Assembly: GCA_019752015.1 (NCBI GenBank) | Contig: JAIEMQ010000061.1 | Coordinates: forward strand, 1 to 58,444 | Source of the DNA: Cyanobacteriota bacterium | Lineage (GTDB): Bacteria; Acidobacteriota; Vicinamibacteria; Vicinamibacterales; UBA2999 | Direction: 5' to 3' | DNA length: 58,444 nucleotides | Part shown: positions 27,272-34,869 of the stretch, in pieces | Layout: each line of letters begins with the position of its first letter | Numbering within the stretch: position 1 is the first letter of the stretch | Program-made: the position numbers and the translations under genes | Notes under the pieces: generated by a model | The model's input: only the letters and a program-made list of their open reading frames with translations | What the model was told of the DNA's origin: nothing | Database searches by the model: none

Positions 27272-27562
27272 TCAAAGGGGCAGGAAGCGTACTTGCCCCT
27301 CCCATTCGCCCTCGAGGCTGCATTCAGCGAGGAGCACCAAGTCTTCGATTGTCGAGCCGATCGGGTCTCGAGCGCGAACCGCGCAAACGCCGGGCATCGG
27401 CTGTCTGGCGCCGACACGGGCGAAGGCGTGGCCGACCAACGTGGAGATGTCATGCGTCAGCCCACCCGAGGACGGACGGATCATCGGCGCCAGAGAGACC
27501 CACGTCCTGGCGACGCGAACGATGTCGGCGTTGAAGTTCTCGTCCGCTGCACGGCGAAGCAT
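27272..27562 (-). pseudogene. Degenerate DUF5615 PIN-like toxin gene
   Basis: The C-terminal half is typical DUF5615: LTHDISTLVGHAFARV, PMPGVCAVRARDPIGS, IEDLVLLAECSLEGEWEGQV. The N-terminus has ADENFNADIVRV, but the next segment (DVGLSGADDPSVLGWA) is only readable in another frame before the original frame resumes. Two compensating frameshifts and a short deletion have therefore scrambled the region around the second acidic residue. It is preceded by a DUF433 partner with TGATG overlap, the usual toxin-antitoxin order, and is probably inactive. Confidence 0.7.
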
Positions 27563-27899
27563 CAGACGGACGGCCCTACTTGCGTCTGGCTAGCAACCGT
27601 TCCCGGATTCCCGTCGAAGGGGAATCGCTGCTCAACCTCTTCGCGGACCCGCTCGGCGAGTACGTCGCGTTCTTTGAGGTAGGCATCGACCGCAGGCTTG
27701 TTCCTCAGATAGTACGTGATGACCGAATACACATCGACTAGAGGGACGGTTGGATACTGCTGTGCGATCTCCTCCGCGGTCGCGCCGGCCTCGAACGCGC
27801 CCACGATCGTGTCGAGCGTCACGCGCGTCCCGGCCACCCGCACAACGCCGTCGGCGTCGGTGTGAATCGGACCCGTTCAATCGTTTCAGCCGAGTCCAC
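27562..27899 (-). pseudogene. DUF433 antitoxin-like gene with N-terminal frameshift
   Basis: The main frame (to 27,562) encodes VRVAGTRVTLDTIVGAFEAGATAEEIAQQYP, VDVYSVITYYL and a C-terminal helix, the DUF433 fold that pairs with DUF5615. A GTG at 27,899 with AGGAG 8 nt upstream begins VDSAETIERV, but this reaches the domain only after a one-base shift near 27,870 (then IHTDADGVVRVAG). A shorter product from the in-frame GTG at 27,843 remains possible. It overlaps the degenerate DUF5615 gene. Confidence 0.65.
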
Positions 27900-28034
27900 C
27901 TGAGATACTCCTAGCCGATTACACGGCCGGAGAGACGTGTCTCCGTTCACCCCTCGATCCCTTCTCTTTCACCTCCTGGTTGGCCAATTCGAACGGTCCT
28001 GCAGAGTTCACGGCGAAGCGTGAATAGAGAGATA

Positions 28035-28106
28035 TCACTCCGCGAGCTTTTTGTGATCGCCCGTGGACTTGAAGAACACGCCGCCGATGCCGGTGATCCT
28101 CGCCAT
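28035..28106 (-). pseudogene. N-terminal fragment of a VOC/glyoxalase-family gene
   Basis: Twenty-three codons, MARITGIGGVFFKSTGDHKK then LAE and a stop, match the start of a VOC-superfamily protein of about 125 residues. The rest is missing. It lies 78 bp from tRNA-Ala on the opposite strand. Confidence 0.6.
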
Positions 28107-28183
28107 TGCGGGGATTCTACAATCGACGGGCCGCTGGTTGCCTGCGATCGCTGCCCGGGATAGAATCAATCTCTTACCTGAGT

Positions 28184-28259
28184 GGGCCAGTAGCGCAGTT
28201 GGGAGCGCGCATGAATGGCATTCATGAGGTCACCGGTTCGATCCCGGTCTGGTCCACCA
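28184..28259 (+). tRNA. tRNA-Ala (anticodon GGC), integration target
   Basis: A 76-nt cloverleaf: acceptor GGGCCAG/CTGGTCC, anticodon stem CATGA/TCATG with loop ATGGCAT, so anticodon GGC at 28,217-28,219. The T arm is CCGG-TTCGATC-CCGG and CCA is encoded. Its last 12 bases (28,248-28,259) recur at 34,941-34,952, and the recombinase gene on the other strand ends inside the tRNA at 28,222. Confidence 0.95.
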
Positions 28260-29739
28260 TCCTTTCATTTCCGTCCTCGATCATCCGCAAGTAGCTGAAG
28301 GCCGGTGCGGTTACGCGGGTTCCAATAAAGCCGTTTCCATCGAACGAAATTCCGTCCGGAAAGAACAGTTGTTGGAACCGCTGGCGTTGCTCGAGGGACG
28401 CCTGCACCCAGAGATCGCTGGCGCGCGGCAGAACCCGTTCTGCGAACGCCAGGATGCCTTCCACGTCGAGTTCTTCGAGCTGACCTGAGTGACGGTCGAT
28501 CCGGGCGAGCGTCAGCTCTTCGCGCAGCTTCTCGGCGTGACGGTCGTACGTCTCGATGTCGATCGAGCGTTCGAAGAGGAACGCTTCGTCGAGGCGGTCC
28601 AGCTTGTCCTGGATCGCCGTCGCGGCGCGCTCAGCATTGGCCAGCTCCTCGCGAATGGCCGCCTTTCGCGCCTTCCAGATCTGCAGCACGGATTCCTTCA
28701 GTAGCCGCATGTAGCCCGGTGTCGGCTGCAGCAGCGCGAGTTCGTCGGCGAATAGTCCTTCGAGCGTGGCTTTCGAGACGTTCACCGCACGACAACCAGG
28801 GCGGCAGTGGTAGTACGCGTAGTGGTCGTTACCGCCCTTCGACCAGCTCCCCGTGAGGCCCCGTCCGCAGGATTGGCAGCGTACGAACCCGCGCAGCGGG
28901 AAGTCCGGATGCGCTCGTTGCCGCGGAGCCGTGCTCGGCACTCGACCCGACAGAATCGCCTGGACACGGTAGAACAGCTCTTCCGAAATCAGCGGTTCGA
29001 AGTCGCCGCGCTTGCCGCGGACGCCGTACTCGGGCACGTCCACAATGCCCGCGTACAACTGGTTGCGCAGCAGCACGCCGATCGCTTGTGACGTGAGCGG
29101 CTTCCCGCGCCGGTTCGTGAGGCCCCAGGTCCTGACCTGCTTGAGCAGCTGTTCCTTCGTGAATTGGCCTGTCGCGTACTTATCGAACGCGCGTCGAACG
29201 AGCGGCGCCCGCTCCGGATCGTGAATCAAGCTCTTGCCCATCGCCCGCGGGGCATTCAGATAGCCGATCGGCGCCAGGAACACCCATCGTCCGAGTTCCA
29301 GCGCGGCCTTCATGCCGGCGCGCGTGCGATCGGAGCGCACGTCATTGTCGAATTGCGCGAACGCTGCGAGGACCCCTTCCATCAACTTGCCGGTGGAGGT
29401 GTCATCGATTGGCTCCGTCGCCGAGCGCAGCGAGATGCCAAGCGACTGCAGGTGAGAGCGCAGCGCGAAGTGGTCGTACTTGTCGCGCGCGAAACGCGTG
29501 AGGTTGAACACGACCACGAAGTGGACGCGGCCCTTGTTCAACCGGCAATACGTGAGCAGGTTCTGAAGCTGGCTGCGGTCGGTCGACTTGGCGCTCTCGC
29601 CCTCTTCGTGGAAACGTTCCAGGACTTCGTAGCCTTGACGGCGGCAGAACTCCTCGCAGGCACGAAGCTGCGTCGGCAGGCTCAGGTTCTCGGTCTGCTC
29701 CTTCGTGCTGACGCGAACGTAGATCACCGCGCCGACCAT
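28222..29739 (-). CDS. Large serine recombinase (integrase of the tRNA-Ala island)
   Basis: A 505-residue large serine recombinase. The resolvase-type catalytic domain starts VIYVRVSTKEQTENLS, with the nucleophilic serine in YVRVST, and has LTRFARD and LMEGVLAAFAQFDNDVRSDRTRAGM. A Recombinase domain (YATGQFTKEQLLKQVRTWGL, LLRNQLYAGIV) follows. A zinc ribbon C-x2-C...C-x3-C (CQSCGRGL...YHCRPGC) and a coiled coil (about residues 360-440) come before the C-terminus. The last seven residues (GIEPVTS) are encoded by the antisense of tRNA-Ala, so integration supplied the end of the gene. The ATG at 29,739 begins the catalytic domain; a longer frame upstream looks non-coding. Confidence 0.92.
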   Translation of the reverse strand: MVGAVIYVRVSTKEQTENLSLPTQLRACEEFCRRQGYEVLERFHEEGESAKSTDRSQLQNLLTYCRLNKGRVHFVVVFNLTRFARDKYDHFALRSHLQSLGISLRSATEPIDDTSTGKLMEGVLAAFAQFDNDVRSDRTRAGMKAALELGRWVFLAPIGYLNAPRAMGKSLIHDPERAPLVRRAFDKYATGQFTKEQLLKQVRTWGLTNRRGKPLTSQAIGVLLRNQLYAGIVDVPEYGVRGKRGDFEPLISEELFYRVQAILSGRVPSTAPRQRAHPDFPLRGFVRCQSCGRGLTGSWSKGGNDHYAYYHCRPGCRAVNVSKATLEGLFADELALLQPTPGYMRLLKESVLQIWKARKAAIREELANAERAATAIQDKLDRLDEAFLFERSIDIETYDRHAEKLREELTLARIDRHSGQLEELDVEGILAFAERVLPRASDLWVQASLEQRQRFQQLFFPDGISFDGNGFIGTRVTAPAFSYLRMIEDGNERMVDQTGIEPVTS

Positions 29740-29798
29740 AATCGGCAGCGTAGATCCATTCGCCGAGCCGGGCAAGCAGCGTTTACGAGGCACAGTCT

Positions 29799-29987
29799 CT
29801 ACTCGGAAACGCGGCAGTGCTCCTGGTACATCTCGACCACGATGCACGCCATCGTCTCCGCGTGTCGACGGACGTCCTCGATGTCCTGATCGGTCATCGA
29901 CTCCGCGGCCTCGCCGAGCAGTTCACGACAGCGCGCGATCGAAATCGGCTCCGGCCTCGAATCCGCACGTTCGACGTCGTACTCCAT
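29799..29987 (-). CDS. Small acidic helical protein next to recombinase
   Basis: A 62-residue protein starting at the ATG at 29,987: EYDVERADSRPEPISIARCRELL, then MTDQDIEDVRRHAETMACIVVEMY. It ends 59 bp before the recombinase start. Similar short proteins with a SMTD.DIE..RRHA-type helix are often seen beside serine recombinases or XerC-like genes. A role as accessory or control factor is inference from position. Confidence 0.6.
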   Translation of the reverse strand: MEYDVERADSRPEPISIARCRELLGEAAESMTDQDIEDVRRHAETMACIVVEMYQEHCRVSE

Positions 29988-30588
29988 GGGCACCCTGCCA
30001 ACTCGCTGCAGACGTTCGTGATGCGGTGGAGTGCGCTCGAAGCGCGCCGACATGTTGTCGGCGCGCCGGGACGATGAGCGTTGATGTGGCGTGACGCCGA
30101 CACCCAAGCGCGCGACTTGAAGTCGAACGCGCTGATCGCATGACGTAGCGATCGACTTACTGGTTGTTGAAGGGCTGAGAGCCTTGCTCTGAGAGCGTCG
30201 GCTTCAGCGCTCCGCACCTGGCGAGATTGCGGAGGGGTGCACGATGCACTGAGGAGATCTTCACCATACGACCACTGATCAAGCGCGTCAATGCTGAAAT
30301 TGAAGTCGAGCTTCGTCGGCCATCACATAAGTGCTACCTTCGAGCTGCGCGCAGGCGTCGTCAAGGCCGCAGCCCGCAGGGTCGAGCGCAGCGAGAGCCT
30401 TGACGATGTCGAGCACAGCTCGATCCTGATCGTGGTGATGGCCGATTTCTGGCGAGAGGGACGCCGAGAAGTGGGGTGAGAAGTACAACGAGTTTCGCAG
30501 CGGATCTCTGGCGCGTTCGCAAGTGACAACACGCCTGATTCCGCGCGCAGATCACAGCGAGAACCCGCGAGCATCCGGCGCGGACATC

Positions 30589-30660
30589 GGGGCGTGAGCA
30601 ACCCTCCGGGCCGGCCTCGGGGCAGGACAGGCCGAAGAATCGGGGGGTTGCTCACGCCCC
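30589..30660. repeat. Long inverted repeat (hairpin A)
   Basis: A perfect 16-bp stem (GGGGCGTGAGCAACCC at 30,589-30,604; complement at 30,645-30,660) extends four more pairs inward. The loop of about 32 nt contains a second inverted repeat, GGCCT/AGGCC. It shares stem core GGCGTGAGC and loop motif with hairpin B. Confidence 0.85.
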
Positions 30661-31021
30661 CGCTCCAACAGTGACGCCGCCTAAGTGGCTTCGTGCGCGG
30701 CACAGAACGCCGCGCCGGGTTGTTCTGCTTCTCAGCTCGCAAGCAGTGGGCGTGGAGAGACTTCCGAGGGGCGCGCTCGCGGACACCGGTTCACCGACCA
30801 TCGTTATCGACTGACACCTTAGCGCTCCGGAAGTGCGCCAACCACCGCCTTTTGTCGCGGCCCCCCTCGCGGCGTCAGCCGTTGTGATCCCAGAGCCGGG
30901 ATCGCTGTGAAAAGAGCGTCGAGAAATCCATCAAGTTCTCCTCGCGGGCCGGGGGGTCGAATTCGCCGTAGTTTTCAGTGGACTCACGGCACCGACACAG
31001 TGCGCCAACACCCTCTCACTG

Positions 31022-31096
31022 GTGGCGTGAGCGACCACCTCGCTGGCCGCGGGCTTAGCAGGCCAAGCGGGTATTTCGGGTGGTCGCTCACGCCAC
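31022..31096. repeat. Long inverted repeat (hairpin B)
   Basis: A perfect 18-bp stem (GTGGCGTGAGCGACCACC at 31,022-31,039; complement at 31,079-31,096) with a loop of about 39 nt carrying GGCC...AGGCC and TTTCGGG, like hairpin A. The two lie about 360 bp apart, edge to edge. Confidence 0.85.
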
Positions 31097-31266
31097 GAGA
31101 CTGCTGTTGGCGACCACTCCTGCAGTGGTGCCACCACGCGGGCGCCACAGAGCGCCGCCCGAGAACGACGGGCCGCAACCTGCACGACCATAGTCACTTG
31201 ACGGATGCGCTCACCGCGCGCGAGTCGCGTTGGTTGACCAAGACGTATCCTCGGTGCGGGCCAATC

Positions 31267-31317
31267 CAGGGGGAACACCTCGCGCGAGGGTCCTGTTCCC
31301 CCCCTGTGTTCCCCCTG
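31267..31317. repeat. Inverted repeat (hairpin C)
   Basis: A perfect 12-bp stem, CAGGGGGAACAC at 31,267-31,278 with complement at 31,306-31,317. The loop contains an additional GTTCCCCCC copy of one arm. It is not obviously related in sequence to hairpins A and B. Confidence 0.75.
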
Positions 31318-31429
31318 TCGAAGCCTTGATTGAGCAGCGGTCGCTCAACACGCACACTGCCGTGGCGAACGAAATCTGACGGCATCTAAGACGCGTGACC
31401 GGGTGCTACCATCGACGCCAAGAGACTCG

Positions 31430-31687
31430 ATGCCGACCTTCCCGGAGTGGTGGAACTGGGGTCTTTCGTTCACCGCCCACGCCGAATTGCGCATGGAACA
31501 ACGAGGCGTGACCGAGGTGGAACTCCGCGCTATGCTGGAGCGAGCCACCGGGTTCGAAGCCAGCGTCGTGGAGGGCAGATTCATGATCCAAACCCGACGC
31601 GGTCAGAGTCCCTGGATCGTGATCGTCGAGCCGGACGCCGACGCCAGCTTGATCGTGGTCGTGACCGCTTACGAGGTGTCCCAATGA
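31430..31687 (+). CDS. DUF4258 protein, putative toxin
   Basis: An 85-residue protein with the DUF4258 pattern: LSFTAHAELRMEQRGVTEVEL near the start, a central EASVVEGRFMIQTRRG strand pair, and SPWIVIVEPDADASLIVVVTAYEV at the end. The family has a BrnT/RelE-like small-toxin fold by prediction. The ATG at 31,430 gives the shortest plausible product. The stop overlaps the start of the DUF2283 gene as ATGA, the usual arrangement of this toxin-antitoxin-like pair. Toxicity itself is inferred. Confidence 0.8.
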   Translation: MPTFPEWWNWGLSFTAHAELRMEQRGVTEVELRAMLERATGFEASVVEGRFMIQTRRGQSPWIVIVEPDADASLIVVVTAYEVSQ

Positions 31688-31956
31688 CGGAACGCTCGCT
31701 GCAGGTAACTTATCGGAAGGGCCGGACGTTTGCGGCGTACCTGCATCTCTCGCATCCAACCGGGGAGAAGAGTGCGAGGACTGTGCCATCGGGGGATGGG
31801 CTGTTGATCGTCGACTACGCCGCGTCGGGCCAACCGTTGGGCGTCGAGATCACCGCGCCGCAAGCGGTTCCTCTGGATCGCCTCAATCAGCTCCTCGCGG
31901 AGCTTGGCGAGGCGCCCCTCGCGGAACAGGACTACAGGCCCGCTCGGGCAGCGTAG
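31684..31956 (+). CDS. DUF2283 protein, putative antitoxin
   Basis: A 90-residue protein: LQVTYRKGRTFAAYLHLSH, GLLIVDYAASGQPLGVEIT and QAVPLDRLNQLLAELGE, matching DUF2283 (a short beta-sheet followed by a helix). It is coupled by ATGA to the DUF4258 gene at 31,430. No DNA-binding motif is obvious, so whether it autoregulates cannot be told. Confidence 0.8.
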   Translation: MTERSLQVTYRKGRTFAAYLHLSHPTGEKSARTVPSGDGLLIVDYAASGQPLGVEITAPQAVPLDRLNQLLAELGEAPLAEQDYRPARAA

Positions 31957-31964
31957 ACCGCACC

Positions 31965-32501
31965 GTGACGAGTGTTTTCGTCGCCGGTTCGCGGCAGATT
32001 TCGCGGCTTCCCACCGAGGTGAGCGCTCGTCTCGACACGATGATCGAGAAGGGGTTTCAGATCCTCGTCGGTGATGCCGACGGTGCCGACAAATCGGTGC
32101 AGCGGTACTTGGCCGACAGGTCGTACCTCAACGTTTTTGTGTATTGCATGAAGAACCACTGCCGGAACAACGTCGGAAACTGGCCAACGCGTGAGCTCGA
32201 AGCCCCGCGCGGCGCCAGAGGCTTCGACTACTACTCCCTCAAGGACCGCGCGATGGCGGAGGCAGCGGATTACGGCTTCATGCTCTGGGACGGCAAGAGC
32301 AAGGGCACCATCAACAACGTCCTGAACCTCGCCCGCGACAACAAGGCGGTCTTGGTGTGCGTGCTTCCTGCGAAGCTGTCTTGCACCGTGCGGGTGGTCG
32401 ATGATTTGACAGACGTTCTGGCGAAGGGCGACCCGACTCGCGTGCATCGACTGGCCGAGGATCTGCACCCGAGCCTTGGTCCCCGGCAGGCAGCCGGATA
32501 G
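31965..32501 (+). CDS. SLOG-like nucleotide-binding protein
   Basis: A 178-residue Rossmann-like protein beginning at a GTG at 31,965. It opens with SVFVAGSRQISRLP, then a helix, and the SLOG-type loop ILVGDADGADKSVQRYLADR. Conserved later segments are DYYSLKDRAMAEAADYGFMLWDGKSKGT and NLARDNKAVLVCVLP. SLOG domains bind or cleave nucleotide-derived ligands (as in DprA, LOG, TIR-linked defence proteins). This version is a stand-alone domain without a visible effector, 8 bp downstream of the DUF2283 gene. A truncated near-copy lies outside the island at 27,158. A role in signalling or defence is inference. Confidence 0.7.
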   Translation: MTSVFVAGSRQISRLPTEVSARLDTMIEKGFQILVGDADGADKSVQRYLADRSYLNVFVYCMKNHCRNNVGNWPTRELEAPRGARGFDYYSLKDRAMAEAADYGFMLWDGKSKGTINNVLNLARDNKAVLVCVLPAKLSCTVRVVDDLTDVLAKGDPTRVHRLAEDLHPSLGPRQAAG

Positions 32502-32523
32502 AACCCAAGCGGAGTGAAACGCG

Positions 32524-33018
32524 ATGGTACTTGGGCTTACTGTGGCGGTTCTCCTGGTTCTGCAGAATCCAGTCGTGAAGAGAGAACCGGTCGCGGTCTA
32601 TCTTGGACCGATCCCGAGTCCCGAGGGCTTCGTTGCCAGTTCGGAGGCCTTCAAGGACAGCTACAAGGATCTTCGAGAAGAACTTCGCAAGAACCGTGAC
32701 TTTCAGAAAGTGATCGAGCTTGTGTCGGACCCTGACCAAGCGCGACTCGTCATTGAGGTCGTAGACCGTGGGCTTGTGGACACCGGGATGAGGACGGGGA
32801 ATGCCGTGGCCACTGGTCCTACGACCGCCGTCGGAACGAGTGTTCCTGTTCGAACGAAGCAGCTCGCTCGTCTGGCTGTGCGCGGCACGACGTACGCTAT
32901 CGACATCGACGGGGCCGCCGGTATTCGGCTGCGGACTTACCGAAGCCAGGCAAAGAATGTACTCCAGCAGGTCATCGACTGGGTCGAGGCAAACCGTGAC
33001 AAGCTCCGACTGCAGTAG
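32524..33018 (+). CDS. Protein of unknown function with N-terminal hydrophobic segment
   Basis: A 164-residue protein. MVLGLTVAVLLVLQNPV suggests a short signal or anchor. The mature part has SEAFKDSYKDLREELRKNRDFQKVIELVSDPDQARLVIEVVDR, an RTKQLARLAVRGTTYAIDIDG strand pair, and a final amphipathic helix. GGAG lies 9 nt upstream of the ATG. It follows the SLOG gene in the same direction by 22 bp. I do not recognise a characterised family. Confidence 0.65.
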   Translation: MVLGLTVAVLLVLQNPVVKREPVAVYLGPIPSPEGFVASSEAFKDSYKDLREELRKNRDFQKVIELVSDPDQARLVIEVVDRGLVDTGMRTGNAVATGPTTAVGTSVPVRTKQLARLAVRGTTYAIDIDGAAGIRLRTYRSQAKNVLQQVIDWVEANRDKLRLQ

Positions 33019-33021
33019 ACC

Positions 33022-33252
33022 GTGGCACATGCGGTCTACTCGGCCATCGTTCAAGCCGTGACGAGCGGCAGGCTTGGAGAACCCTTTTCCAGAGCAGAAT
33101 TTCAATCCGCGTGTCCGGGCTTCAGTGAAGGCACCTATCAAGCCTTCCTCGATAAGCACCGCGTCGGGAACCCAGGTGGCAATAGCGAGTTGTTCGAACG
33201 CGTCTCGCCCGGTCGGTTCGTTTGTGTTCGGCCCTTCAGATATGGGTTGTGA
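33022..33252 (+). CDS. Small protein of unknown function, winged-helix-like
   Basis: A 76-residue protein from a GTG at 33,022, 3 bp after the preceding stop. VYSAIVQAVTSGRLGEPFSRAEFQSACPGFSEGTYQAFLDKHRVGN and then SELFERVSPGRFVCVRP resemble small DNA-binding-like proteins from mobile regions. The helix-helix-strand pattern could be a winged helix, but this is inference. A strong hairpin follows within 50 bp. Confidence 0.6.
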   Translation: MAHAVYSAIVQAVTSGRLGEPFSRAEFQSACPGFSEGTYQAFLDKHRVGNPGGNSELFERVSPGRFVCVRPFRYGL

Positions 33253-33283
33253 ATTGCAGCGTTCGACGGCTCCGTGCCAACGG

Positions 33284-33325
33284 CGGCGTGACGGAGCTCC
33301 ACGGGCCGTGGAGGTCACGTCGCCG
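33284..33325 (+). terminator. Hairpin downstream of the small gene at 33,022
   Basis: The inner palindrome CTCCACGG-G-CCGTGGAG (33,297-33,313) is enclosed by an imperfect outer stem GCGGCGTGAC/GTCACGTCGC. It has no T-run, so it could be a factor-dependent terminator or a relative of the island hairpins. Confidence 0.45.
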
Positions 33326-33435
33326 GGCCGAGCACTGGTTCACGGACCACTACGAGAGACCGCACGGTCGGCGACTTCGGACGGCGCGGGCAACTGGAAC
33401 ACGGCCGGATAGGGCGCGATGCTAGTCGTTGAACC

Positions 33436-34869
33436 TTGCCTCCTCAGGCTCGTGACGGCAGTCTCGATCCCTTCGGGTTGGCGCCGTATCTCGAGGATCT
33501 CCTGGCAAAGCAAGGGTGGTCCATTCTCCGCGGGTCAGAGGATCTGGTGAGCCCGGAATCGAGAGAGATGGCCAGCCAGACGATTCGTTGCGGGATTGGA
33601 ATCGACTACTCAGGCTTCGGAACCAAGGCGCTCTTGCGGTGTGTCGACGTGGTCGGTCGTGAGTTCGTGACGGCCACTGGGAAGGGCGTGGCGATTAGCG
33701 AATCCGGCGAGCTGAAGGCGGCGATTCGCGACCTCGCCAAAACGATTCAGACAATGAGACCTCGATTCGACGCGTCTCAGACCGTGGACATTTTGGCGCG
33801 TCTACCGACAGTCGAGACCCACTCCTTGACCGAGCGATCTCTCGACGAGATAGCGCAAGCAGGTCGCCCTCTGAGTCCAATCGAGGGCCTGTGGATCACG
33901 ACCGACGAGACTGGCTACCGCCTCGGCATCGTATCGGTTGACGCCGGCCGTGAATTCGCGGTCGTTACGCTCGATTCTCCACGTTCGTACGTCTGGCAGC
34001 CAGGCATGGTGAAAGCGCGCTTGACGTCGGCTGCGGATGGTCAAACATTCGCGGCGAAGTGGAGGCTTGGTGATAGGAGTGAAGTTTCGGGAATTGCAAC
34101 ACTGAAAGGGAGTGCGCTCGCCGTGTCGTTTCGACGCGAGGGCAAAGAAGAGACGATCCACCTGCTCAAGCTGCGTCCAAGCGTCGCTACGTCAGCTTCA
34201 GCCTCCAATTCAGACCCGATTGCTGCGAGTAGTGGAACGGGCTTTCTCTGCGCGCCCGGCATTGTCGCCACGAATCATCACGTGGTTGATGGAGCGAAAT
34301 CCGTCGAACTGTATCTTCCAGTGCAGAAGCGCTCCTTCAAGCTCCAGCTATTGCTCTCGGACGCAGCGAACGACTTGGCATTGCTGCGGGTAATGGAAGA
34401 CGCAGCCTCACTGCCCCCTCCTTTGGCGCTCGCGGACTCGTCCGAACTGAAGCTCGGAGCTGACGCATTCGTGGTGGGTTTTCCTCTGGGCGACGCGCTG
34501 GGCTCGGGACACAAGGTCACTTCCGGACTTGTCAGCGCGCTCGATGGGCTGAAGGGAGACCCACGTGAGCTTCAATTGACCGCGCCCATTCAACCTGGCA
34601 GCAGCGGGTCTCCGGTATTCGACAACACCTCGCGTGTGATCGGGGTGGTGACGTCAACGCTCGATTCGTTGGCAGCGATGCGAGCGGCCGGGCAGTTACC
34701 ACAGAACGTCAACTTCGCCATCAAGGCGGACTACTTATCGCTTCTTCTCAAGCGCATTCCCGATGCGTCAATGCCGACGGTTGGGGTCAAGGCTCCGGTC
34801 GCGCTCCAACTAACGGATCTCGTTGACCGGGTTCGAGTGTCCGTAGGCCAGATTCGAGCGTCACGCTGA
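33436..34869 (+). CDS. Trypsin-like serine protease with unknown N-terminal region
   Basis: A 477-residue protein from a TTG at 33,436, with no clear signal peptide. Residues 1-260 form an uncharacterised region (LLAKQGWSILRG, AIRDLAKTIQTMRPRF, then a beta-rich part). The C-terminal S1-type domain has SGTGFLCAPGIVATNHHVVDGA with catalytic His, NDLALLRV with Asp, and QPGSSGSPVFD with Ser, so the triad is complete. No PDZ domain follows, unlike DegP/HtrA. It sits at the right end of the island and its stop overlaps the recombinase remnant by 9 bp. If the start is wrong, a signal peptide may have been lost. A role in defence or surface processing is unproven. Confidence 0.8.
   Translation: MPPQARDGSLDPFGLAPYLEDLLAKQGWSILRGSEDLVSPESREMASQTIRCGIGIDYSGFGTKALLRCVDVVGREFVTATGKGVAISESGELKAAIRDLAKTIQTMRPRFDASQTVDILARLPTVETHSLTERSLDEIAQAGRPLSPIEGLWITTDETGYRLGIVSVDAGREFAVVTLDSPRSYVWQPGMVKARLTSAADGQTFAAKWRLGDRSEVSGIATLKGSALAVSFRREGKEETIHLLKLRPSVATSASASNSDPIAASSGTGFLCAPGIVATNHHVVDGAKSVELYLPVQKRSFKLQLLLSDAANDLALLRVMEDAASLPPPLALADSSELKLGADAFVVGFPLGDALGSGHKVTSGLVSALDGLKGDPRELQLTAPIQPGSSGSPVFDNTSRVIGVVTSTLDSLAAMRAAGQLPQNVNFAIKADYLSLLLKRIPDASMPTVGVKAPVALQLTDLVDRVRVSVGQIRASR

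Larger units (their letters stand above)
29988..31429. other. Gene-poor accessory stretch with three long inverted repeats
   Basis: About 1.4 kb without a convincing gene. Short open frames here lack family resemblance, ribosome sites or consistent codon use. The region contains strong inverted repeats at 30,589-30,660, 31,022-31,096 and 31,267-31,317, the first two clearly related to each other. It could hold non-coding RNA genes, recombination sites or decayed cassettes. Confidence 0.6.

Noticed and set aside
27840-27900. In-frame TGA upstream of the DUF433 domain as a selenocysteine codon
   Set aside because: The family has no cysteine there, and a one-base frameshift explains the break; no SECIS-like hairpin follows.
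30291-30479. Small open frame of 62 codons
   Set aside because: No ribosome site, no recognisable family and it lies in the structured gene-poor stretch.
30589-31096. Hairpins A and B as integron attC sites
   Set aside because: The stems lack the GTTRRRY/RYYYAAC ends and no tyrosine integron integrase is present; only the fold is similar.
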